DNA of 10,546 bases from Bacilli bacterium (GCA_007116525.1 SKIH01000064.1:1-10546); one strand, 5' to 3'. Shown: positions 1 to 6,756, counted from the stretch's first letter. Made by a program: numbers and translations. Notes: a model not told the origin generated them from the sequence alone.

Positions 1-62
1 AAACTTTCATTTTCTTCCCACTTTTTTTGCCATTTCTTTTCTACATTCATAAAATCAAACAT
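1..62 (-). CDS. leuS: Leucyl-tRNA synthetase, N-terminal fragment (runs off the window)
   Basis: Only the first 20 codons are present. They read MFDFMNVEKKWQKKWEENES, which matches the start of bacterial LeuRS (the usual pattern is an acidic/aromatic start, then an EKKWQKxWEEN-like helix before the Rossmann fold). The ATG at 62-60 has a strong GGAGG ribosome binding site at 75-71, eight bases upstream. That site lies inside the last codons of the preceding membrane protein gene, whose TAA ends one base before this ATG, so the two are probably translationally coupled. An upstream T-box leader with a Leu specifier independently supports the assignment. The enzyme charges tRNA-Leu in the cytoplasm. 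The catalytic, editing and KMSKS regions are outside the window. Confidence 0.85.
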   Translation of the reverse strand, partial: MFDFMNVEKKWQKKWEENES

Positions 63-63
63 A

Positions 64-420
64 TTAATAACCTCCTTTTCTAAGATGGTTCCCTATCATA
101 AAATAAACTGCGATTATTGTGGGAACCAAAAATATAATCGCGATAAATAATCTAATTAATCCTAAGTTAATAAATGACATAAGCAAAAACACAAAAGATA
201 TAGTAAATGCATTCCCAAGCGAAATCAGTTTTACTAATTTAATTTTAGGTGTTTTTTCAACGTTTATTTTATATTTTATTTTTAAATATAAAATTTCCGT
301 ACTATTCATAAACTTTTTTTCATCCCTCAATCTTCTTTTCAAAATGATATAGTAAACGAAGTAGACTACTACAAAAGTAATCAGACTAATAACCAAACTT
401 TCAAGTGTAAAAACAAACAT
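64..420 (-). CDS. Small membrane protein, 118 aa, between the Leu T-box and leuS
   Basis: Function not recognised. The protein has three predicted membrane helices, roughly residues 5-27, 66-86 and 89-110. The basic/polar segment between helices 1 and 2 (about 28-65) is rich in Lys and Arg (KRRLRDEKK, LKIKYKINVEK) and by the positive-inside rule should face the cytoplasm. There is no signal peptidase site or catalytic motif. The reading frame is open further upstream to 483, but that extension lies inside the T-box terminator and lacks a ribosome binding site. The ATG at 420-418 has AGGAGA at 432-427, six bases upstream, so I take it as the start. It is the first gene after a Leu-specific T-box and ends one base before leuS. 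It should be induced when tRNA-Leu is uncharged. It looks similar to short three-helix proteins I recall from other low-G+C Gram-positives, but I cannot name the family. It is too short to be a typical amino acid permease. Confidence 0.8.
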   Translation of the reverse strand: MFVFTLESLVISLITFVVVYFVYYIILKRRLRDEKKFMNSTEILYLKIKYKINVEKTPKIKLVKLISLGNAFTISFVFLLMSFINLGLIRLFIAIIFLVPTIIAVYFMIGNHLRKGGY

Positions 421-435
421 ATTTTTTCTCCTTTC

Positions 436-499
436 AAAAAAAAGCATTATGATTCTAAGGACGAGTGAAACCCGCGTTACCACCTTAGTTCATAATACT
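436..499 (-). terminator. Regulated terminator of the Leu T-box
   Basis: The CTAAGG arm (488-483) pairs with CCTTAG (460-455), and the flanking ATTATG (496-491) pairs with CATAAT (452-447). This extends the stem to about 15 pairs and is followed by eight U residues (443-436). The first arm overlaps the 5' end of the T-box sequence, so formation of this hairpin excludes the antiterminator. It is also the first terminator that transcripts from the upstream pyk-GH31 unit would meet. Confidence 0.88.
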
Positions 500-651
500 T
501 TATGCTCTCAATGCCTATAACGCTGGCTTACGTCACAATAGTGATGCTCCAAAACAAGTTCACAATCAAACTATAAAGTCTTTCAGCAACCGACTCTTCT
601 CTAAAATAGCTCCAATTATTACTACTTTTTTTCAACGCATTTAAAAATAAT
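436..651 (-). promoter_or_regulatory. T-box riboswitch leader, Leu-specific (CUU specifier), complete
   Basis: The untranslated leader of the membrane protein-leuS unit carries the T-box elements in order. Stem I can be closed by AUGC (640-637) with GCAU (547-544). It contains the 5' GAAAAAAAGUA element and the distal AGAAGAG...GGUUGCUGAAAG region. On the 3' side of the specifier bulge is GAA-CUU-G, with CUU (Leu) at 558-556 followed by the usual purine. Short hairpins follow (TCAC/GTGA at 544-533, GCC/GGC further on). The T-box sequence AAGGTGGTAACGCGG is at 486-472. Its UGGU bulge would pair with the ACCA end of tRNA-Leu (discriminator A). Uncharged tRNA-Leu should stabilise the antiterminator and permit transcription. 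The helices were paired by hand; the specifier call is supported by the downstream leuS. Confidence 0.9.
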
Positions 652-657
652 AACTAT

Positions 658-686
658 ATTATATTATACTTGATTAATATATTCAA
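658..686 (-). promoter_or_regulatory. Sigma-A type promoter of the Leu T-box unit
   Basis: The -35 box is TTGAAT (686-681), the spacer is 17 bases and the -10 box is a perfect TATAAT (663-658). A second overlapping TATAAT lies at 668-663. Transcription would start near 651, about 11 bases before the base of T-box Stem I. The -35 box lies inside the last codons of the GH31 gene and the -10 box directly follows its stop codon. Confidence 0.7.
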
Positions 687-3075
687 GTAATTTCAAGAAA
701 AGTTTAACAAACTTTCGCTCCAAACCTTGTCTTTTCAACTTCCTAATAGCAATTCTCTTCTTATTTAATGGAAGTTCTTCACCAAATAAAATGTTATCGA
801 TTTTAAACTTTAATTCGGTTTCGATTTTCAAATCCGAGATAATAGTTTTAATATCCTCGTTTATAATTCTAACGGCATCGATTTCGATATCACTACCTTT
901 ACAATTAATAGTTAATTGTCCTATTGTTTTAACATCACTAACTTCGACGATGAAATCAGGACCATCATTATAAGAATCAAATTTCAACTCTTCTCCATTG
1001 AAGTTAACAGAAACTTCACTTGGCCTTTTAGTATTTCTAAACTTAATTTTATAATTTCTTTCATCTGGAACAATACCACTTTTACCTTCAACAGCTCTTA
1101 TTATAACAGTATAATTGGAAGGTAAATAGTTGTATTCAATATCGGTTTTTAAATAAAACCCTCGTTCATACAAATTACTTACCCCATCATCTTCATATAA
1201 CTTATAAGTATTACTCATTCCTGGGAAAACATGTATTTCCATATTTTTAGGAGGCGTCGTATCATTTAAATTGTCATTTTCACCAAATGGGATTACCGAA
1301 CCTGCTCTTGCAAAAACCGGATAATCTTCATCTTTATAAAATGAAACATAATTTTTACCACCAGGAAATTTTTTGCCCGTCAAAAAGTCATACCATATAC
1401 CTTCTGGAACATAAAATTTGTGAATAACCCTGTCCATCAATGGCTCTTTTTTATTAATTATAGGACTAACATAAAATTGACTACCTAAAAAATACTGATG
1501 TTTATGATTTATATCATTGTAAAGTTCGTGTTTTTCAAAGAAAATCGGTCTAATTAAAAGTTTTCCTTCATCAAAATATTTATATGCCTCAGAGTACAAA
1601 TACGGAAGCATTCTATGTCTCAACTTCAGATAGTCTTGAGCTATAGTATATGATTTAACACTCCAGTTCCAAGGTTCTCTTTTATAATACTTTCCTTCCC
1701 TTGACCCTAATTTTAATATTGGAGAAAAGGTACCAAACTGAACAAATCTCGTATATAGTTCATCATCTTCAACGCCCTTATAATAGCCACCAATATCGTG
1801 TGCTAAAAAGCTTACACCTTTATTTGCAGCAAGCGAATTATAAAATGGAAGCATTTTCAAAGTATCCCATGAAACAGTTGTTTTACCTGAATAAGTAATT
1901 GGATATCTATGAGATGCAACTTTTGGATCTCTTGATAAAACAAGCGACCTTTTTTTATAATCTCTATTCATATCATAATAATGGTAATGATTTATCATCC
2001 ATAAATCTTTCTCTTTTTTCTTATCAGTAGTTCTAATAGTGACAAAATCAATCCCTGTATTAAATAGCGGATGTATTAGCAATTTAAAATAAGCATCTAC
2101 ATATTTTGGATCATAAAAATTAAACGGAATTTTTTCTCCCTCTGATATCCCTAAAAATTCAGCGGCTTTATTATAATATGTTTCATACGGATAAATTCCA
2201 TCTGTTGGTTCAATTCCAACGCCAAGTCTTATTCCTTTTGAATGCAAATAATCAACGACCTTTTTAGGATCACTAAACTTGCTAGAATCCCAAACAAAAC
2301 CGTTTGTAGTTCTATCTTTTAGCTTTTCGTGTACATACCATTTATTATTCAATACTAAAGATGCTATTGGGATGTCATAGTAATCAAAGTCATCCACCAA
2401 TTCAATTAAGCTCTTTTCATTATATTCATCATTTTTTGTCCACCAATTACCAAGTGCATATCTTGGTATTAAAGTTGGCTTCCCCGTTAATTCAAAATAA
2501 TCTTTCAAGCAAACTTCAAAATCATCTTTATAAATAAAAACATACGTATCAACACAATCCTCTAAATTCTTTTTGAAAAAACCATCCTCTGTAAATATAA
2601 AACCATTAGAATCATCGATAGAAACAAATCCATCAGGTGAATTAAGTCCCTTTTCTTTAACTAATTTATTTTTACTTGAATCAAATGCAAACGCAGGTGC
2701 TCCAAAGTTTCTGACTTCAGGATGGTCAAAATGCCAAAGTTTGTCACTTCCTTTAAGCTCGATTTTAAAGTTTACCATTGGATTTATTTTAGGCCCCTCA
2801 AATGGCTTCTCTTTTAAATAAGTTAAAGTAAAATTTTTAGTAATAACCTCTAAATTATGAGTGCTTTGTCTAACTTCAAATTCAGGCTTTTTAAAATTTC
2901 TGTTTAATACAAGAGCTGTTGGATCATCATTGAAAACACCATTCTTGTTGTATTCTAATCTGATTAATGTTTCAGACAAAATAGTTATTCTATACTTTTG
3001 TCCTTGAATAATGCTTTTTTCATTAGCTCTTCCTTTAGTCAAATCAATTTTAAATTGTTCTCCTAAATCATACAT
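664..3075 (-). CDS. GH31-family (alpha-glucosidase-like) protein, probable pseudoenzyme
   Basis: The 803-residue protein has the full GH31 architecture: an N-terminal beta-sandwich (1 to about 200), a (beta/alpha)8 barrel opening with PRYALGNWW (204-212), C-terminal beta-sandwich domains, and a helical Lys-rich tail (about 738-803). No signal peptide is visible, so it is probably cytoplasmic. Conserved features include SR (381-382), SHRYP (388-392), AHDIGG (425-430) and DELYTRFVQFGTFSPI. The catalytic positions are altered. Against E. coli YicI (GVDCFKTDFGE, nucleophile D416; GGDC, acid/base D482), this protein has GIDFVTIRTTD and SGKT, giving Arg348 and Lys398. The substrate-binding DMDW-like motif reads NNKW (Asn243). 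Hydrolysis by the normal double-displacement mechanism is therefore unlikely. The frame is uninterrupted and well conserved around these sites, so decay is not the explanation. It starts 12 bases after pyk with a strong ribosome binding site. Automated annotation would call it alpha-glucosidase; I would call it GH31-like, possibly a binding or regulatory protein. Confidence 0.88.
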   Translation of the reverse strand: MYDLGEQFKIDLTKGRANEKSIIQGQKYRITILSETLIRLEYNKNGVFNDDPTALVLNRNFKKPEFEVRQSTHNLEVITKNFTLTYLKEKPFEGPKINPMVNFKIELKGSDKLWHFDHPEVRNFGAPAFAFDSSKNKLVKEKGLNSPDGFVSIDDSNGFIFTEDGFFKKNLEDCVDTYVFIYKDDFEVCLKDYFELTGKPTLIPRYALGNWWTKNDEYNEKSLIELVDDFDYYDIPIASLVLNNKWYVHEKLKDRTTNGFVWDSSKFSDPKKVVDYLHSKGIRLGVGIEPTDGIYPYETYYNKAAEFLGISEGEKIPFNFYDPKYVDAYFKLLIHPLFNTGIDFVTIRTTDKKKEKDLWMINHYHYYDMNRDYKKRSLVLSRDPKVASHRYPITYSGKTTVSWDTLKMLPFYNSLAANKGVSFLAHDIGGYYKGVEDDELYTRFVQFGTFSPILKLGSREGKYYKREPWNWSVKSYTIAQDYLKLRHRMLPYLYSEAYKYFDEGKLLIRPIFFEKHELYNDINHKHQYFLGSQFYVSPIINKKEPLMDRVIHKFYVPEGIWYDFLTGKKFPGGKNYVSFYKDEDYPVFARAGSVIPFGENDNLNDTTPPKNMEIHVFPGMSNTYKLYEDDGVSNLYERGFYLKTDIEYNYLPSNYTVIIRAVEGKSGIVPDERNYKIKFRNTKRPSEVSVNFNGEELKFDSYNDGPDFIVEVSDVKTIGQLTINCKGSDIEIDAVRIINEDIKTIISDLKIETELKFKIDNILFGEELPLNKKRIAIRKLKRQGLERKFVKLFLKLLEYINQV

Positions 3076-3080
3076 TATAA

Positions 3081-3089
3081 CACCCCCTT
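3081..3089 (-). promoter_or_regulatory. Ribosome binding site of the GH31 gene, overlapping the pyk stop
   Basis: AAGGGGGTG lies five bases before the ATG at 3075-3073 and begins within the TAA stop codon of pyk (3090-3088). It fixes the GH31 start. It also suggests that ribosomes finishing pyk are handed directly to the GH31 gene. Confidence 0.75.
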
Positions 3090-4503
3090 ATAATTCTTCT
3101 ATTTTTAAAAAGTTCGTATGCTTTGTTTCATTAAAAGGATAACCACCTGTAATTACTATCTTTTCACCTTTTTGATTTCCAACAAACTCTTTTGCAGTTG
3201 TTACAGACAAATCCATTATTTTATCAAAAGAATCTAATTCATGATCAAGCGAAGCCTGAATACCAAAGCATAATGCTAGCGATTTAACTGTTTTAATATC
3301 CGGAGATATAGCAAGTATAGGACAAGAAGGTCTAAACCTACTTATTTTTCTTGCAGTATTTCCAGTCATAGTAGGAGTTACTATCGCTTTTGCTTTAAGT
3401 CTAATTGCGCATTCAACTGCACTGTATGATATCAACCCAGTAGTATCTTGCTTTTCAGTTTTCATAGCTGTTACTAAAAAGTTTTGATAGTCTAAATCCT
3501 CTTCTGCCGATTTAATAATTTTTTCCATCATAGTCACCGTCTCAAGCGGATACTTACCAACAGTAGTCTCCCCACTTAACATAACAGCATCACAACCATC
3601 TAAAACAGCATTAGCAACATCACTTACTTCAGCTCTTGTTGGTGTAATAGACTTTTCCATTGAAGACATCATTTCAGTTGCAACGATAGAAACTTTGCCT
3701 TGAGAAAGCGCCTTTGAAATTATCTTTTTTTGTATGCCTGGTATTTTTTCAGGTGGCAATTCAGCACCTAAGTCACCTCTTGCTACCATAACTCCATCCG
3801 ATACTTTAATAATCTCATCAAGTTCATTCAAACTTCTTTCATTTTCAATTTTTGAAATCAACTTCATGTGATCATTGCCAATTTCGATTAACAAATCGTT
3901 AACTACTAAAACATCTTCGGCACTACTAACAAAAGATAATGCCATAAAGTCTACATCTAATCCACTTGCAAAAATTATATCTTTTTTGTCCTTTTCACTT
4001 AAAAACGGTCTTGATAAGTGAACACCTGGAACATTAACTCCTTTATTATCATAAATGTAACCATTATTTAAAACTTCTAAAGTGATAAATTCCTCTGAAA
4101 CGTCGATTACTCTCATCTCGACTTTTCCATCATTTAATTTAATAATGTCATTATACATAACATCTCTATGTAAGTTTTTATAAGAAACCGAAAACTTAGT
4201 GCTGTCCCCTAAAACATCATCATTATAAAGTCTCACAGTTTCGCCTTTTCTAAAGTACGCTGAACCCCCTATAAATTCGCCTACTCTAATATCTGGACCT
4301 TGCGTATCTAGCATAATAGCGACATTAGTATTTAACTCTTCGTTAATTTCGTGTATTTTATTGACGATATCAGAGCAAAATTCATGGTTCGCATGGCTTA
4401 AATTAATCCTTGCAACATCCATTCCATAAATCACTAATTCTTTAAGTATAGATTTTTCTTTGCTGGCTGGTCCAACAGTAACGACAACTTTTGTCTTATT
4501 CAT
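3088..4503 (-). CDS. pyk: Pyruvate kinase, 471 aa
   Basis: Converts phosphoenolpyruvate and ADP to pyruvate and ATP, the final step of glycolysis, in the cytoplasm. Active-site residues are in place at E. coli-like positions: Arg32, Asn34 and Ser36 (VARINLSH), Asp66-Thr67, Arg73, catalytic Lys218 with Glu220 (ISKIEN), Asp244 (MVARGDLG) and Thr276 (VATEM), plus TRAEVSDVANAVLDG and MLSGET. The length fits the standard form without the extra PEP-utiliser domain of Bacillus enzymes. The monovalent-cation region reads DTQGPDIRVG (66-75) instead of the usual DTKGPEIRTG, so Lys, Glu and Thr become Gln68, Asp71 and Val74. The frame extends 20 codons further upstream, but that part is hydrophobic and has no homology. 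ATG 4503-4501 is preceded by AGGTG (4513-4509) and begins MNKTKVVVTVGPAS as expected. It lies downstream of the ABC terminator and 12 bases before the GH31 gene, with which it probably forms an operon. Confidence 0.95.
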   Translation of the reverse strand: MNKTKVVVTVGPASKEKSILKELVIYGMDVARINLSHANHEFCSDIVNKIHEINEELNTNVAIMLDTQGPDIRVGEFIGGSAYFRKGETVRLYNDDVLGDSTKFSVSYKNLHRDVMYNDIIKLNDGKVEMRVIDVSEEFITLEVLNNGYIYDNKGVNVPGVHLSRPFLSEKDKKDIIFASGLDVDFMALSFVSSAEDVLVVNDLLIEIGNDHMKLISKIENERSLNELDEIIKVSDGVMVARGDLGAELPPEKIPGIQKKIISKALSQGKVSIVATEMMSSMEKSITPTRAEVSDVANAVLDGCDAVMLSGETTVGKYPLETVTMMEKIIKSAEEDLDYQNFLVTAMKTEKQDTTGLISYSAVECAIRLKAKAIVTPTMTGNTARKISRFRPSCPILAISPDIKTVKSLALCFGIQASLDHELDSFDKIMDLSVTTAKEFVGNQKGEKIVITGGYPFNETKHTNFLKIEEL

Positions 4504-4519
4504 AGTATCACCTATTATA

Positions 4520-4548
4520 ATTATACCAATAATATCCAATATAATAAA
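4520..4548 (-). promoter_or_regulatory. Candidate promoter for pyk-GH31 (extended -10)
   Basis: TGG followed by TATAAT (4528-4520) forms an extended -10 element, with a weak TTTATT at 4548-4543 as a possible -35 box (17-base spacer). It lies in the gap between the ABC terminator and pyk, where a promoter is expected. A start near 4513 would leave only about ten bases of leader and put the AGGTG ribosome binding site at the very 5' end, so the real start may lie elsewhere in this AT-rich gap. Confidence 0.35.
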
Positions 4549-4564
4549 GAAAAAACTCGGCAAT

Positions 4565-4593
4565 AAAAAAATAACTTAATTAAAAGTTATTTT
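4565..4593 (-). terminator. Rho-independent terminator after the ABC exporter operon
   Basis: On the minus strand, AAAATAACTT (4593-4584) pairs with AAGTTATTTT (4577-4568) around a six-base loop and runs into a further U tract (to 4565). The stem is perfect but A/T rich. It overlaps the stop codon of the second permease. Confidence 0.7.
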
Positions 4594-5704
4594 AAATTTT
4601 CTTTTTGCTAAATAAATTATTCAAAATATAGAAGAATAAAGCAAATCCGAAAATGATAATTACATTAAAATAAATGATTTGAACGTTATCAAAACTGAAA
4701 TTATTTAAGTTAACAATATAATCATTATTATAAATAAAATAATATGATGGGAAAAATTTAGCTATTAACAAAACCGATGAAGCAAGCATCGCTTGAGGAA
4801 CAAAGGCACCACTAATAAATGATGAACCTAATCCAACTACATTGACAACGCCATTTCTAGCTTCTTTTCCTTTAACAAAATTACCTACTAAAAATCCTAA
4901 CATCATTGATGCAATAGACATCGCAAATGTATTAATTAGTAAGAAAAGTCCCGCAAAGTTAACAACATCACCTTTAAATATAATAAGCGATAAGATATTC
5001 ACTAGTAAAAAAATCGTAAAACTAACCATCAAATTTCCAATTAATAATAGCTTATTCATGCTCTTAACTGGAACTTTAGACACTAAATTTCTTTTTAAAA
5101 TAGGCTCTTCTCTAAAAGTTTTCACTATCAAACTAACTAAAAATATATTTAAAGATAAAATTATATAATTTGAAAAATTATAATACGAATTTATTTTATT
5201 AGCTATTGGTTCAACTTCAACATCTAAAGACACATTAACTTCAGTGTCCATATCATCAAATATAACATTTTCGATTTCTTCGTGAGTATAACCATAATTT
5301 TCATAAGTATCCACAATATTTAAAAATCTATTTATTAAAATCTCTAAATATGCTTCTCTAAAACTTTCTGGAATACTTCTTGAATCTATTTGTTTTTCAT
5401 TTTCAAAATCTTCTGGAATATATATAATATAATCTGCTGTTCTAAAAAACAAAGCATCATCAACATTATCATCATCGATTTCGATAACATTAGCATTTTG
5501 CTCGACATATTCAATAAACATAGAAGATAATAAACTATTACTATTATCGAATATCGAAACATTTGGTTTAACTTCTACAAACTCAGTTTCTGCTGTCCCT
5601 AAATTAGCAATAAAAATAGCGAAAGCAAAAAAGATACCTAAGTAAATCAATATAGTTACTTTATTGAAAAGTGCAATTTTTAAATAACTTTTAAATACTG
5701 TCAT
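4592..5704 (-). CDS. ABC-2 type transporter permease (second subunit), 370 aa
   Basis: An integral membrane subunit of an ABC exporter. Hydropathy read by eye gives one N-terminal helix (about 15-34), a large extracytoplasmic region (35-175) and five C-terminal helices (about 176-197, 220-243, 250-276, 285-305 and 342-364). This is the topology of ABC-2 permeases with a big first outer loop. The outer loop is strongly acidic (for example EIDDDNVDDA near 75-84 and FDDMDTE near 149-155). The start at 5704 lies 14 bases inside the upstream permease gene and has a near-perfect AAGGAGGA (5718-5711) six bases upstream, so the overlap looks real and translationally coupled. It probably forms a heterodimer with the preceding permease. 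The substrate cannot be read from the sequence; drugs, peptides or lipids are all possible. Confidence 0.85.
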   Translation of the reverse strand: MTVFKSYLKIALFNKVTILIYLGIFFAFAIFIANLGTAETEFVEVKPNVSIFDNSNSLLSSMFIEYVEQNANVIEIDDDNVDDALFFRTADYIIYIPEDFENEKQIDSRSIPESFREAYLEILINRFLNIVDTYENYGYTHEEIENVIFDDMDTEVNVSLDVEVEPIANKINSYYNFSNYIILSLNIFLVSLIVKTFREEPILKRNLVSKVPVKSMNKLLLIGNLMVSFTIFLLVNILSLIIFKGDVVNFAGLFLLINTFAMSIASMMLGFLVGNFVKGKEARNGVVNVVGLGSSFISGAFVPQAMLASSVLLIAKFFPSYYFIYNNDYIVNLNNFSFDNVQIIYFNVIIIFGFALFFYILNNLFSKKKI

Positions 5705-6755
5705 ATGTCTTCCTCCTTAAAAATAGGAACGAAATAAATATCGCTACTATAGAAAAAATCAAAAGCGATCCTACATTACTTAAAAATCTATCAAAATTTT
5801 CATAGTAAATACTCAATAGCCCGTCAGTTATCATATTAACAGGGTTGATCTTGGAAAGCAGTGGAATATTATTATCAACATGATATTTAACTTGAAAATT
5901 CATCATACCAGCTAAAAATGCACCCGACATTGTAACTGCAGTTAATATCGAGTTTTTGCCTTCCTCATCCTTTTTAGATACAGCACCTATTAAAACACCA
6001 AGTGAAATACCTACGAAACATCCCAGTAACGAAACAATAAACAACTGTAAAACATTTGAAAATTGAATGCCAAGTACAACTGACAAATAAATATATAAAA
6101 TAGAAAATTCTATACCCATAATTATCATCGATACTAACAATGTACTAAGCAAGTATTTTAACTTATTAACTGATGATACACTTACTCTAGCTCCCTTAAT
6201 ACTCATATTTGCTTCACTTAAAGTTACAGCGTTTATACCAAACATTCCAGCAAATATACAAAACATACCTATCAATGTATAGAAAAATATGTTTGTGAAA
6301 TCAACATTTTCAGTAGAAACATCACTTATATAATTATTAGAGGAAATTAATATTTCAAATTGTCCTGTTTCACTAGCAATATTTTCAAAAACACTTCCAT
6401 AAACATAATATGTATCCAAAATGTTTTTCAATATAGTAGTTGATGTACTATTGTATCTAACAAAAAGTTCTATTTCATCTTCAATTAAGTAATACCCAAC
6501 GATATTACCTTCATTTAAATTTTCTTCAGCTTTTTCTATAGATAACTCGTAAACATCGATAAATTCAATTTCTTCTAAGACTTCAACAAACTCAGAATCT
6601 CCTACTACACCGACGTTAAATGTATTTAGTATTTCAGTTTCCGTCAAATTTGAGAACGCCATGAAGAAAAATGTACCAAGTATGATTGGAAAGGCGAGAC
6701 TCCAAAACATCATTGATCTATTTTTCAACAATAATTTAAATTGCTTTAAAAACAT
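5691..6755 (-). CDS. ABC-2 type transporter permease (first subunit), 354 aa
   Basis: Membrane partner of the ATPase encoded just upstream. It has a helix at about 15-34, an extracytoplasmic region of about 35-153 and helices near 154-178, 201-225, 234-258, 270-287 and 327-347. A conserved-looking stretch, INPVNMITDGLLSIYY (303-318), precedes the last helix, as in many ABC-2 exporters. The charged cytoplasmic segment SKKDEEGKNS (260-269) follows helix 4. The ATG follows the ATPase stop by one base. The nearest AAGGAG (6774-6769) is 13 bases away, longer than usual, so translation may depend on ribosomes terminating at the ATPase gene. It shares topology but little obvious sequence with the following permease, which argues for a heterodimeric channel rather than a recent duplication. 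Confidence 0.85.
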   Translation of the reverse strand: MFLKQFKLLLKNRSMMFWSLAFPIILGTFFFMAFSNLTETEILNTFNVGVVGDSEFVEVLEEIEFIDVYELSIEKAEENLNEGNIVGYYLIEDEIELFVRYNSTSTTILKNILDTYYVYGSVFENIASETGQFEILISSNNYISDVSTENVDFTNIFFYTLIGMFCIFAGMFGINAVTLSEANMSIKGARVSVSSVNKLKYLLSTLLVSMIIMGIEFSILYIYLSVVLGIQFSNVLQLFIVSLLGCFVGISLGVLIGAVSKKDEEGKNSILTAVTMSGAFLAGMMNFQVKYHVDNNIPLLSKINPVNMITDGLLSIYYENFDRFLSNVGSLLIFSIVAIFISFLFLRRKTYDSI

Positions 6756-6756
6756 A

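Noticed and set aside
119..352. Plus-strand reading frames (for example 119-352, 1701-1898, 2573-2821, 4842-5168, 6863-7114 and 8804-9019).
   Set aside because: All lie antisense within well-supported minus-strand genes, lack convincing ribosome binding sites and encode low-complexity sequence.
421..483. A 21-codon extension of the small membrane protein reaching into the T-box.
   Set aside because: It overlaps the T-box sequence and terminator. The internal ATG at 420 has a proper AGGAGA site.
1962..1973. YYDMN in the GH31 protein as the active-site DMN(E) motif.
   Set aside because: It follows the NHYHYYD stretch, which aligns with a NHYHYLDNGR-like segment of relatives downstream of the nucleophile strand, so it is not the nucleophile position. 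It is kept as an alternative to test structurally.
664..3075. GH31 gene as a decaying pseudogene or a sequencing artefact.
   Set aside because: 803 uninterrupted codons, a strong ribosome binding site and good motif conservation around the altered sites. Two whole-codon changes at exactly the catalytic positions are not explained by single indels.
4504..4563. An open 20-codon N-terminal extension of pyruvate kinase (hydrophobic, resembling a membrane segment).
   Set aside because: It lies in the promoter gap, has no ribosome binding site of its own, and homologous pyruvate kinases begin at MNKTK-like sequence. AGGTG precedes the ATG at 4503.
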